From Malania oleifera (taxonomy: Eukaryota > Streptophyta > Magnoliopsida > Santalales > Ximeniaceae): 64,000 nt of DNA. Both the position numbers and the translations under genes were made by a program. Below the pieces are notes generated by a model, which saw only the letters and a list, made by a program, of their open reading frames with translations, did not search any database and was not told where the DNA came from. Below are positions 23,001 through 33,367 of this stretch, piece after piece. Numbering within the stretch: the stretch's first letter is position 1; each line of letters begins with the position of its first letter. The stretch lies in contig NC_080421.1 of the NCBI RefSeq assembly GCF_029873635.1, positions 39,346,620-39,410,619 of the forward strand. Direction: 5' to 3'.

Positions 23001-23475
23001 TGATAAGCTATTCCGATGCTGACTTTCCTCGATGTAAGATAGATAAAAAAGCACAAGTGGAACGTGTCATTTTCTAGGACACTCTTTAGTCTCATGGTCT
23101 TCAAAGAAACAAAACTCTGTAGAATTATCCACAGCAGAAGCAGAATACATAGCAGCAGGGAGTTGCTGTGCCCAAACATTGTATATGAAACAGCAACTAA
23201 AAGATTTCAAATTTCAATATCAAACTATTTCAATAAAATGTGACAACACAAGTGCTATAAATATTTCAAAAAATCCGGTGTCTCGCTCAAGAACAAAACA
23301 CATTTACATAAGACATCATTTCTTGAGAGATCATGTGCAAAACGAAGATATAATGCTAGAATTTGTATATACAAATGATCAATTAGTGGATATATTCACA
23401 AAACCTCTATTAGAAGAGCGATTCATATTTATTAGAAGAGAATTGGGTGTGATGCATAATCATGAAGTAAACTAA
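20077..23475 (+). pseudogene. Pol polyprotein of element H (protease, integrase, RT, RNase H; broken)
   Basis: In order: a second zinc knuckle (CYMCKTKGHVMFDC, about 20236-20277); protease with YLDSGCSRHMTG (near 20436-20471); the gag-pre-integrase segment WLWHRKLGHAS; and the integrase core with LDLFG, SDQGREF and NGVVERKN as the D-D-E positions. RT follows, with [27 protein letters not shown] and YVDDIIFG at about 22523-22546, then RNase H (SDAD, STAEAEY, CDNTSAINISKNP) ending MHNHEVN at 23475. The domain order protease-integrase-RT-RNase H is that of Ty1/copia. There are at least seven stops (for example 20398, 21307-21309, 22243) and a frameshift near 22390. The RT catalytic YVDD is intact, but the enzyme as a whole is not encoded. 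Confidence 0.92.
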
Positions 23476-23756
23476 TTTTTTTTGCTTGGCAGGCGACTAC
23501 TAGGCTACTAACTTTTCAAATTCTACATTGACAGGTGACTGCCTCGTGGCGAATAGGGTTTAAAACCCTGTTTTAAGTCATTTTAACTTCCAACAGGCGC
23601 CTTCTCCTTCCTCTTTCTCTCTGAAATTCTTCTTCTCTACTCTTTTCCACACAAACTCCTCGTCCAAATCAGCTTGAAACCGAACATCACATTTACTCTC
23701 CTCACCAAATTGCGAGTTTAACATAGGGTTTATCAGTTCTTCTCTTCCGTACAAAC
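23476..23756 (+). promoter_or_regulatory. Internal array and pyrimidine-rich leader before ORF3 of H
   Basis: Between RNase H and ORF3 lie three copies of the LTR array word: GGCAGGCGACTAC (23488-23500), GACAGGTGACTGCC (about 23530-23543) and AACAGGCGCC (about 23591-23600). A C/T-rich stretch (23600-23680) resembling a 5' leader follows. The array word is otherwise found only in the LTRs of H and F. I infer an internal promoter for ORF3. No strong TATA box is visible; GTTTAAAACC near 23558 is a weak candidate. Confidence 0.55.
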
Positions 23757-24965
23757 ATGCCCCGGATAAAATCAATTGGTAACGAGGGTTCTTCCTCTTC
23801 GACAAGGATCAACAATGATGAAGTTGAAAAATGGTTAGTAACTCCACATGCTAAGCAACTTTATAGGAACCAAATCGCCTCAGCTGAACCCATTTTAGGT
23901 AAAGTTCTTGATGTTACATTCTTCAATACGGATTTTCTTGAAATTATGGAACTCTTTAAAGAGATTGGATGGGATCGATTTATTACATATCAAGCTAAAG
24001 GATACTATCCTAATGTGGTTTGGATTTTTTATGCAAATATGGAAAGATGTGAAAATGGGATCAAAATCAATCTTCGAGGGAAAAATATTCACCTTACTCC
24101 CATATCTTTGGGAAAAATTCTTTGAATCAAGCCAGGAGATTTTGAGGTCCACATTGTTGAAAAACAATGGATTATGTCCCAGGGATTTACTCTAGAGGAA
24201 TTTTTGCCTCTAGTCATCACTGGTACACCTGTCAACTTTGGGCATCCACCTCTTTACAAATAGCTAAATCTCCAAGTTCTAATCCTGCACAAACTCATTA
24301 CATACAATATCCTACCACATTGTAATTCTCATGATCATATTTCATTCTTAGATTGTTTTGTAATGTGGTGTATTCTTAAAGGGAAAAGGTTGGATCTTCC
24401 AAGCTTACTTATCAAGTGGATTATTATGAAAGTTGATGCCCCTCATGTTATTCTACCATATGCTGGGATGTTAAATATGGTATTTGCTCATTTCAATGTT
24501 CTTACACCATGATTTAACTTCACTAGCAAAACCCATTACGATATTTTTCCTAATACTATTCTTAAGAGTATGGGATATAAGAATTCTCCTCAAGAATGGT
24601 TTCATAAGGGACATCGTCATGTATCATCTGCACCACCACCTCAGTTTTCCATACCAGCATCTTCAGTTCAACTTGACCAAGAAACTCCTTCTTGGTTCGT
24701 TCCATTTTTTAATCACTATATGACCTTCAGTGATGGAATGCAATCTAGACTTGGTACTCTAAGGGAGAAGGTTTCTACTATAGAAACTCATTGTTCAAGT
24801 CTTGTTCAGCGAGTTGACAAGATTGAACAACATTTGGCTAGCTCCTCTAAAGGCAATTCTCCAATGGATATCAGCTCTGCTCCATCAAGTGATGATGAAT
24901 CTGGTGAACAAGAAGAAGAAGAAGACAAAGAAGAAGAAAGTGGATCTATGGAAGCTTCCGACTAA
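23757..24965 (+). pseudogene. ORF3 of element H: downstream (env-position) plant transposon protein
   Basis: A single frame of 402 codons starts at MPRIKSIGNEGSS and has only three in-frame stops (24123-24125, 24261-24263, 24510-24512) and no frameshift. An N-terminal Ser-rich leader is followed by an alpha/beta-looking core (FKEIGWDRFITYQAKGYYPN, WIFYANMERC, NLRGKNIHLTP, later VMWCILKGKRLDLPSL). Then come a proline-rich linker, a short coiled coil (LREKVSTIETHCSSLVQRV) and an acidic tail (EEEEDKEEES). The core resembles the family annotated as 'putative plant transposon protein', known from the env position of Athila-type elements (from memory). I see no signal peptide or clear membrane anchor, so it is not a classical envelope protein. 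Function unknown. Confidence 0.75.
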
Positions 24966-25359
24966 TGTGTTTCATCTATGTGTTATTTTTTATTTTTAAG
25001 TTTTCAATGCTTTACCGGATAGTATGTTCTTTATGTTTGTAAGCTCTATAAGTACTAAGTATTGCAGCACTTCTCTATGTTTTTTGTATTATCTCTTCTC
25101 CTTTTTTGATTGATGTCCAAAGGGGGGGATGTTTGAAAGAAGGGAGTGCAAAAATGTGTGATGCTATGGTTTATAAAACTATGAATATGTATGGATCATT
25201 TATGAAATATCTTGCATGAATTATATCTTGTACGGATCTTGTATGAATTATTTTGCAAGTAAAACTAAAGAATGTATCATGCTTGTTGAAAGGGGAAGCT
25301 ATGAGTATTATTTATTATTATTTTTGCTATCGATTTGTCATCATAAAAAAGGGGGAGAT
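24966..25359 (+). other. 3' noncoding region and polypurine tracts of H
   Basis: No ORF of note. The terminal polypurine tract AAAAAAGGGGGAGAT (25345-25359) abuts the 3' LTR. A second copy, CAAAGGGGGGGAT (about 25118-25130), lies some 230 bp upstream, and ATCATGCTTGTTG follows it. Confidence 0.75.
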
Positions 25360-27091
25360 TTTTGGCCTAACAAGGCTTACAATTCTTATTTTGATGATTA
25401 CAAATCATGATATGTTTAATGTCGTTCAAGTGAAAGTTTTTCAGGAAAAAGGCAAAGATTAGGTAGTGACAAAGCTCAAAAGGATGATAAAGCTTATGGA
25501 TTAAAAAGAGATCTCGAAGAGCATGAGGATTAAAGATGACTTGATGAAAGCTCAAAGAAAAGATCGAAAACTCAAAGATGATGGAAGAACAAGAATTTAC
25601 TTGAAGATCAAAGGATTAAAATTTTAAGGATGTTTTGAATGTAAGTACTTCAAGATTAAGTTCAAGTATAAAATGATTTGAAGCTCTCATAAAATGAAAA
25701 GAAACTCAATAATATATTTTTAAAGAAACCTTAAAGAATGTTTTTCAAAAAATAAAGAAAGGAAAGGTTTTTTGAAAAAGAAAATTTTTTGAAAATCAGA
25801 AGGGTCAGGTGACTATCCTCTTGTGGCACGCAACTTCTAAATTAAATGGAAAATTTTTTCAAAGAGACAGTAGCATGCCAGGCGACTGCTTGAACACAAC
25901 CAGGCACCTGGGTGGTTATGCCAGGCAACTGCCATGGTTCTAGAAGGCAACTGTCAGTGTTCTGTGTTGTGAGTTTGTTCTATGACAGGCGACTGCCACT
26001 CGAACGTTGGCTTAAAAACTCTTAATGGGAAGATTTTATAAATGAAGTTTTTGGACTCTATTTTTTAAAAAAGCTTGGAAACTACTTCAAGGAAACTTTG
26101 GGGGTAAGGAATTACTTTTAAACATCTATAAATTGCCCCAAACTTCAAAGATTTTACACACCAAAAAATTTTCAGCAATCAAAGTTCTCAAAAAGGCTCT
26201 CAAACTCTCTTGTGTTCATTCAACTTCAACTACTGAATTGCTACTAATTTAAACTCTGAAGTAAAGCCTTCAAAGTCAAAATCTTTCAAATTTTGAAAGA
26301 TACTTGGTGATCTAAATTGAGTATTGAGCTTCAAATTCTTTTATATTTGAATTACTTTGAAGTATTATTGTGCTGAATGTTGTACTAGCCTACTCTTCTG
26401 TGAGAGTGTTTTCTTGTACACAAACTCTTCTCTATCTTGGTTCTTGTTTATAGACGATTCAGGGCTGTAGAATTGTTGGACCAAACGAGGGAATATCATT
26501 TCGAAAGGCAGGCTCTAGCCTAACCGAAGGGGTGATTGTAATCGGTATTGTTCCACTCATTAACGAAACTGAATTAGTGAATCCTTTGGTGGTTTGCCAA
26601 AAGCGAGGACGTAGGCTGGGTATAAGCCAAACCCCGTAAAATATTGTGTCTCTCTTCTTCCTTACTCTTTACTTTTTCATAAATACTTACAACCTGCGTG
26701 TATGCTTTAAATTGTTAATTCTGAGTGTATAGTTGTTAAATAAACCAGCGGATAATTTATTTTTAGCTTGATCAGCATTGATTGTGGAAACCGAAAGGGA
26801 CTACGTTGGTTGATCATCCTAAACTTATTAATCTTAAAGTTTGTTTAAAAGCTAAACACAAAGAAGAATTATGAGTTTGGAATAAACAGAGGGCTTGCAT
26901 AAGATCAGCATGTCTTACACTTTATTACAGGGCTATTGATACAAAGATCAAGTTTCTGATTATCTTATTAATTGGTTGTGGTTGAATTATTTTTTACTTA
27001 TTGTGATTGATTAATATAAAACAAAGAATTAAACTTGAAATAATTTTAAATTCCAATTCACCCCCCCTCTTGGGAAGCTATCCTAATTTCA
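25360..27091 (+). repeat. 3' LTR of element H
   Basis: 1,732 bp. It begins TTTTGGCCTAACAAGG, so the terminal TG has mutated to TT, and ends CTATCCTAATTTCA. Array at about 25803-26000, TATAAATT at 26127, hairpin at 26604-26636. It differs from the 5' LTR by point changes and a short indel in the array (near 25808-25845). Confidence 0.92.
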
Positions 27092-27428
27092 CTTATCACC
27101 CATGTTTGCAGTCTAAATGGTATTTTTCGAATTATATACTGACTAAAGTGGTTTTTGAAAAAACGAATGTGACGTAGGATATGAACTGGAACATACTGAA
27201 CTACTATATTTGTGAATGAACTATGAAAAATGAAATTCCATTCTATTTTCTAAAAATGTGGAAAACAGGTGTCAGTTAGTCACTAAGATTTAAAATGTAA
27301 AAGGGTTGAATCGATAGTTTTTATGCTAGTTAACACCATTGACTGACAAAAAAAGAAAAATGCATGAAAGATCGCATGATTATAGTTGTGAAAATACTAG
27401 AACTGCACAAGTTGTTATGTTTTATTGT

Positions 27429-27432
<4 letters not shown>

Positions 27433-27461
<29 letters not shown>
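27433..27461. repeat. (TA)n microsatellite in LTR I
   Basis: About 14 TA units in the second part of solo LTR I. Confidence 0.9.
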
Positions 27462-27464
<3 letters not shown>

Positions 27465-28572
27465 TGATTGGGACCATGACTTGTTACTAAAGGAGTTGAA
27501 AGACACTCCGAAGGAGTTGAAAGATACTCTAGGTTATCTGAGGCTCTAAATAGCTAGAGGCACGGTTCCGTTGGTTACTGAGGTATAATGCAACCACACA
27601 TCTGAATCCGTGTGGGTATCGAGATAGTCGGCTTGTAGGAATGTGTGGGGCCACTAGTGAAATAATAGACCAAGTGGGGTAGCCAGACTATATTTGTGAT
27701 GCTCGATAGTGCCTACACGAACAAGGCTCTATCAAAGTTATCAGTACATAACCCGTGCCACGGGGTAAATAGGCATATTTTTTAAAGTTCCAAAGCTTAT
27801 CATTGTCCTAAATTTCATATACATGATTTAAAAACTGAAATGGGCAAAGTCACAAGGTTTAGTACTGTGTGGAGGGAATCGTACAGTGTATGAGCATGTA
27901 CCTTACCCTAACCTCGGGGACTCTCGCTTGTAATGATGTTGCCTTTGTTTATGTAAACTCTAATAGTACTATACTATGTACGTAATACTGTGCAACTGTT
28001 TTTAACTTTTAAAAACTCATGTAGTCACGTGCTGTTGTAATATCTTCCACCTTACTCAGAAGTGTCTCACCCCAATCTTACAACCTCTATTTTAGGTCCT
28101 ACAGGACGTTGGTCCTTGTTCTCCTAGAGGGAATTTGGTGCGTATAGTCTTGTTAGTAGACATAAGTTTTTGTATTAGTACTGGGTTGTTAGTTTGGTAG
28201 AATGTAAAGGGGATGTAATATAGTTTATGTTTCAAGCATGGATATCATGTACTAAAGGATACAGAGAGAACTCTGGTATATGTCTAACAGAACCCCAAAT
28301 GAGAATGTTTATATTTTTCGCTATGCATAAATACAGATATGTATGAGATACACCTATTTGTCCCTGTTTAGGGCGGGTTGTTTATATATGCTTATCAAAT
28401 ACAGGTATAACATATGTGTAGTAGAACTCTATGGTCGTATTAAGGGTCGGGGCATTACATTGGTTGACCAAACATCGAAGTGTCCAAAATCGCCTAAATA
28501 TGGTCGACCGAACTTAGTGATTTGGTTGACCGAACCTCAAATATGGTCAACCGAAACTCTTGGGTTGATCAA

Positions 28573-28681
28573 TTTTTACCGAGGTTAAGAAGGGATTATT
28601 TTTATTAAACTCAGTTAAAGCATTTTTAATAATCCCCGTGGTATCCCCAACGGTAATAATTTTGGCCCTATCTATAAATAT
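28573..28681 (+). promoter_or_regulatory. Core promoter region of LTR G (GT-like box, MSA-like site, TATA)
   Basis: After the array come TTTTTACCGAGGTTAA (28573-28588), CCCAACGGTAA (28646-28656) and TATAAATA (28673-28680). The second is one base off the MSA consensus YCYAACGGYYA. The same order occurs in LTR O. Confidence 0.6.
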
Positions 28682-29762
28682 AGGTTCATTTTCTCAATTA
28701 AGACATGATTAGCATTATGATTAACAAAGAAATCCTCTGAAAATTTTCAATGCTCATTCTTCTATGCAAAGCCTATACCCCTACATACTACTACTCTTTT
28801 GCAAAATCAAACCTTGTGAGAGTACTCTTGAGTGATTCTATATTATTCTTAGTTACTAAAAACTCTCATTGAGTGATTGCTTGGTTTTTTTTTTTATTTT
28901 TTATTGAGAGTTATAGCTAAATTTTTCCTCCGATTTAACTTAATAAATCCATTGTGAGGGAAACTTTAAAGCTTGTGGGTCTTGGCATTTGAATTGCAAG
29001 ACACCTTGGCTTGTGCTTTTGAGTGTGCAAAAATCATTTCACAAGCTCATTTTTCAAATATCTCTTATGCTTTAATATTGAGAAAATATTTTTTAGAGAT
29101 ATTTTGATTACTCTTGGTGAAAATTTTTGAAACCCTAAATTGTGATTAAGATTTATATCTATACATAGTTTCAAAGATAAGCTTATGAATACACTCTTGT
29201 GCTTGATTAAGTATAGACATTTTATTGAGTGTTGATTGCACACATATTTCCCTGAGCTTATGGTTCTCATATTATTGATGTGCATTGATTGATAATGGTA
29301 CAAATATGCTTGATAGAGAAGCATATACTTTGTACACATCTTGTATTGTGAATTGGTTGTATTCTAGGCATATCCTGAGGGGGAGTTAATCCAGTCCGGA
29401 AGGATTGGTTGTAAAGGTTGAGGTTAGCCCTGTGTTAATTTGACTTGATTTTATTTCGGTGCTGCTCCACTTGTGAAGTGAACTTTAGTGGAATCATTAT
29501 GCATATGAGCCAAGGCAAGGACGTTGGCACATTTTCCGAACCTCGATAACATATCCGATGTTATTTATCTTTACTTGCTTTATTGTGCATGCGTAAATAG
29601 TTTACTTTTGCAATTTAATTTTAGCTGAATATATTGATTTATTTTATATCTGCACTAGATTAACCCTAAGGTTGAGTAATACTGCTGCTGCATATAAGAC
29701 CTAGGGGAGAAAATTTTAAAATACCAATTCACCTCCCTCTTGGGATTACAGAAAAGCAAACA

Positions 29763-29969
29763 ATCTTGGTCCTTTTGACTTTCTTTTGATCGCTTTGTTG
29801 ATGGAGTATGATTTTATAGTACTTGTGATCTTTAACTTTCATTTCTTTGATCCTTTTGAACTTTTTCATACAAGGTTTCCTGAAATATCATCACTTAAAC
29901 AACAACTTCTTAAATTAACCTTTATTTGTTATCATCGAAACAAGATTTGAAAGTCATGTTAGGCCAACA
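29763..29969 (-). repeat. Copia LTR scrap J
   Basis: On the minus strand it begins TGTTGGCCTAACATGAC at 29969 and matches the first ~200 bp of LTRs of the E/F/H class (the GATGATAACAAAT motif is present). It is cut at 29763 by the end of G. The rest of J is not found. Confidence 0.7.
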
Positions 29970-31121
29970 ACTTTGTCAGCATAAAAACAGTGACCGGACT
30001 CAAAAAGTCAACATATACCATAAAGCGATACCAAGTCCAGAACCTAAGCAGAATAGAAGATTAAGATCCTGCAAGTCTCGACCAACAACTCGACCAACAA
30101 GCCCCAAGGCTTGACTAGGTCGAGGATACTAAAGTTTGATTCCTGAAATTCTCAGGAGCCTCGACCAGGGTGTGACTAGGGGAACCTATGGGTGCGATGA
30201 GGTTGACCGAAACAATCTTCTATGTGAGATTTTCTGCTGCAGCTTCCTATTTTGAATTTTAAACCTTGTAAACCCTTTTGAGTATAAGTAATAGCTTTGA
30301 ATACATTCTTATGGTTTTTCTTTGGCCTTTTTTGGTTTAGTGATAGGCCTATAAAGCCATTGAGATCCAATTAGCTTAGGATTTACTACTTTTTATTTTA
30401 ACTTTTGTACTGGTTTATGCTTGGATTCATGATGGCCTATGACAACCTTCAAGTTCCTCGTGTTGTTGCATAGATTAGGGTTCTCTATTGTATTCTTGAT
30501 CATTAGTGATGAACTTTTGAGTTTGTAATTGAAGTCATCTTTGCATGCTTTCCTTTACGTGCTTTCATTTGCATACTTTCATTTACTGATTTCATTTTAA
30601 TACCATGCAAGTTTATATTGTTGAGAGTGACGATACTCTATAGGATATGATAGCCTAGTTAGGGATTCAGTTACCTGTACGGATTAAGCTACGGTTCATG
30701 TATGGGGTGAATTCATGATCATTGAGATAGAGTATACCCTGGTTCTCGACGATGCTCCGAATGACTAGTGCGCCTTCACTACTCTATGCCCTCAAATGGT
30801 TCACTTAGCCCTTAGCCTAAGACGGATAGCTGACTGGACATAACTTGCACAAAACGAAAGTTTAGGTGTGATTCATGATCTTAGATATTCTTTGTAAGAG
30901 TAGTGATATTATAGAATTTACATGCTTTCAGTAGTTGTTAGAGAGCCCCTTAAAATCTCAATTTTTTTTTTTATTTTTTACACAAAATATAGTAAACTAG
31001 GCTGGAAATGGTAAATAAATACACTTTAGTCCCTGAGGATCGATACCCAACTTACTCACTGTTCTACTGAACTTGGGAGTAGTTAGGTTTATAAATTTTA
31101 TTTTTGGTAGTTGAGGACCCA
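29970..31121 (+). repeat. 5' LTR of element C (left edge uncertain)
   Basis: The right end, ...GAGGACCCA, is fixed by the primer site that follows. The left end is hidden by scrap J. It contains Cys/Asp-poor AT-rich sequence with CTCGACCA words at about 30070-30215. No copy of the 3' LTR is available for comparison. Confidence 0.55.
30070..30215 (+). promoter_or_regulatory. GACCA-word array in LTR C
   Basis: Repeated words of the type TCTCGACCAACA, GCTTGACTAGGTCG, CCTCGACCAGGGTG, TGTGACTAGGGG and GGGTGCGATGAGG occur. Similar words recur at 41136-41440 upstream of ORF3 of the same element. Confidence 0.5.
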
Positions 31122-31126
31122 AGTGT

Positions 31127-31144
31127 TGGCGTCGTTGCTAGGGA
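31127..31144 (+). other. Primer binding site of C (tRNA-Asp type)
   Basis: TGGCGTCGTTGCTAGGGA lies five bases after the LTR end and is a decayed Asp-tRNA complement like those of A and B. Confidence 0.75.
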
Positions 31145-31247
31145 CTAAGTTACAGTTATAAACTAATTTCTAGTTTAGCGTATTATACTTGTTTTCTTTT
31201 AGTTTTCTTTTTGTTTGATACTCTCAAGTCTTGATTGTGTGTTGCAT

Positions 31248-31436
31248 ATGTCTATGTTGGGTTTGTGTTCTTTGGATCCTGAGTTAGTGCTTATAGACCC
31301 TGAGATTGAAAGATCTTGTAGGTCTATTAGGAAATCCTCCTCTAATCCTGAGCTTGCTGAGTCATTTGAACTTAAGATCATAGCTTAACGTAATCTGGTT
31401 CCCGCCTTTCAAAACTCAGAACCTCAAGCACGCCGC
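31248..31436 (+). pseudogene. Gag of element C, N-terminal part
   Basis: Starts MSMLGLCSLDPELVLIDPE at 31248. The DPEIERSCRSIRK segment is typical of the N-terminus of Athila-type gag. A TAA lies at about 31386-31388. Element B interrupts the frame at 31436, and the frame resumes in register after 38478. Confidence 0.8.
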
Positions 31437-32183
31437 TGACTCACTCGAAAAATGAGCAGCTCGAAAGCTATCCCAAGTATAGGAGTTACGTCATGTAATA
31501 TTAAGCCCAAGGGCTAGATTGTCTCCTCAGGGAATGCATTTTAATCTCTAATTTTATGTTCGTCCAATCTAAAACAAAAATGCACTGAACTTGGTTCAGA
31601 TTCTGGGTTTTTCAAGATTGTTGGAATTTCTTTTGATAAATTAGACAAACACACAAATTAAAACCCTAGACCTAGCTAGCATTAAAGTAAACAATAAAAA
31701 TAGAAACTCTAATCTACCTAAGGGACATCAAACATGCACTAATTAAAAATGGCAACTTAGAATATGGAATTAAACACGCAATGGAGATGCATTCAAAATT
31801 AAACACACTCACAAACAGTATAAATCAAACCTTTAACAAAATTAAGAAATTGGATCAAAACCAAACTTTAAGGGCAACCAAGAACTCAGACATAAATTAC
31901 CCCTAACAACCTAAAATAGACTGAACACAATAGAAATGACCCTAAACTAAAATAAGTTTAGACAAAAAAATTTAAATTTGAAAAGATCAACAAAATTAAA
32001 ATGGGATTTAAATTAAACGAATGATAAATAAAAACTACTAAATTAAATCTAATAACAACTTGAATTAAATACAAGATAAGTAAATAAAAAAAAAATTAAA
32101 ATCACTTAACAAGTGTCCAAACTCTAATTTTTCAATAAACTGTAATAAATAAATAAAAAAAATCATTATTCAATTGCAATAAA

Positions 32184-32237
<54 letters not shown>

Positions 32238-33367
32238 AGGAAAAAGAAAAAGAAAATAAGAGAGAGAGAGTGATAGTTTTCGGCCATGGGAGCTGCTGGG
32301 AACTGGCCAAGAGGCTGTGCTGGGTGACTGGCACTGTGGAGGGTGGTTCTTGGTACTATGGAGGGGCTGTGCTGGCCAAGAGCAGGGCTGGAGAGCCATG
32401 GCAGCATTGCTGTAAAGGGGCTGTGGCTGCTAGAGGAACTCTAGCCTACTGTTGATCTGGTGTGGCTCGGGTTGCAAGGATGGTACTCGAGAGAGTTCTT
32501 GTTGCTGCGGCCAATTGGACTGGAGCAAAGGAGGCCTCCTGGTGGTTCTTGGTGGTGGCTATGGGACTGCTCTACTGCCTGTTTTGCTGTGCTGTGGCCG
32601 AAGAAGAAAGACAGAGGTTGTTTGGGGTTGTTGGGTGGAACAGGGATAAGAGAGAGGAGCTCTGGCTCACGGGAGAGAGGAAATAGAGAGTAAAAGAGAG
32701 GAACAGAGGAATAAGAGAAGGAAAACAATAAAGTTTTTGGGAGGAAACAGAAGGAAAGAAAGAAAAACAAAGCTAAGGAAGAGAGAAAGGAAAACTAAGG
32801 GAGAGAAGAAGAAGATGAAGCAGAAGAAGAAGAGAAGAGGGGAGAATTGGTGCGCTGGGCACACCCCTCAGAACAGGGGAAAAGAAGAGTTAAATAGGAT
32901 AGGGGGGAAGGAACCCTATGACCGGGATGGAGATAACCCGACCCAATTAGGTCTGACCCGGCTTGCATGGCCGGGTCACATCACATGACCTCATTTATAT
33001 CTTTTTTTTATTTTTTTTTCATTCTTTGTTCATCACAAATCTGACTCTTCTAGAGCCCGTTTTTCATAAAACCAAAAACACTAAAGTTGTAGATAATCCT
33101 TTCTTCTTTCTCCAAAAATTTGAATTGTCTCGATCGGAGTTCAGACGGAAAAGTTATGCATGAAATACGAACAGATGTCGATTTTGGTCTCCGAGATTTT
33201 TCCTGTAACAAAAAATTACCAAAACTTCATAAATAGTGTAATAAAGTTCAAGAATGGTGATTTTGGCACTTTATTAAAATATTGGACAATTTTGGACATT
33301 TAATTAACAATATAACTCGTAAAGCCCAAGTTAAGATGCCCAATTACGCAGTTTTGAGGCGCAATCA
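31437..33367 (-). repeat. 3' LTR of element B
   Basis: 1,931 bp. On the minus strand it begins TGATTGCGCCTC and ends GAGTGAGTCA. It contains a (GA)n microsatellite at 32186-32226 and long compositional open frames on both strands that are not genes. Confidence 0.9.
32186..32226. repeat. (GA)n microsatellite in LTR B
   Basis: About 20 GA units; the other LTR has a longer, once-interrupted version at 37390-37439. Confidence 0.9.

Larger units (their letters stand above)
16852..27091 (+). mobile_element. Element H: near-complete Sirevirus-like copia element
   Basis: This is a 10,240-bp element with both LTRs, primer site, gag, pol, a third ORF and a polypurine tract, flanked by a perfect duplication CTTAT (16847-16851 and 27092-27096). 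The two LTRs differ at seven of the first ~235 bases, so it is among the younger insertions here, but gag, pol and ORF3 all carry stops and pol has frameshifts. It lies inside solo LTR I, inside the LTR of G. It is the best copy in the window for reading the gene order of this lineage. Confidence 0.93.
15946..28459 (+). repeat. Solo LTR I (gypsy-type), split by element H
   Basis: It begins TGTAGGGATCC and ends GGGTCGGGGCATTACA, with perfect 5-bp flanking duplications TTGGT (15941-15945 and 28460-28464). Removing element H and one CTTAT copy leaves about 2.27 kb. The GGGTCGGGGCATTACA end is of the kind seen in Tekay/Del-type gypsy LTRs (recognition, not proof). The plus orientation is suggested by TTATAAATA at about 16229 followed by a (CT)n tract and a GAGGTAAGAATC donor-like site near 16475. 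The second part (27097-28459) holds no ORF, apart from compositional frames at a TA repeat. Confidence 0.65.
14021..29762 (+). mobile_element. Copia element G: 3' part with interrupted 3' LTR
   Basis: The end of reverse transcriptase and RNase H, a 3' noncoding region, a polypurine tract and a 3' LTR are present. The LTR is split at 15945/28460 by solo LTR I (which contains element H). The 5' half is absent to the left, where element F begins. The right end, ...GGGATTACAGAAAAGCAAACA, abuts LTR scrap J, so G probably inserted into J. Confidence 0.8.
15370..29762 (+). repeat. 3' LTR of element G, in two pieces (15370-15945 and 28460-29762)
   Basis: It begins TGTTGACCTTATGAG after the polypurine tract. 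Solo LTR I interrupts it, with TTGGT duplicated on both sides, and it resumes inside the same CpG-word array. It ends at AAACA (29762), 21 bases after the GGGA of the C-rich tail, as in the sister LTRs. The joined length is about 1.87 kb. It contains an MSA-like site (28646-28656), TATAAATA (28673) and the hairpin (29516-29545). Confidence 0.8.

Noticed and set aside
23757..24965. ORF3 of H as a true envelope glycoprotein
   Set aside because: No signal peptide, clear membrane anchor or fusion peptide is visible; the acidic tail and coiled coil suggest a soluble protein.
29741..29750. End of LTR G at GGGATTACA (29750)
   Set aside because: Sister LTRs end 21 bases after the start of GGGA with ...ACA; applied here this gives 29762 (AAACA), which is more consistent.
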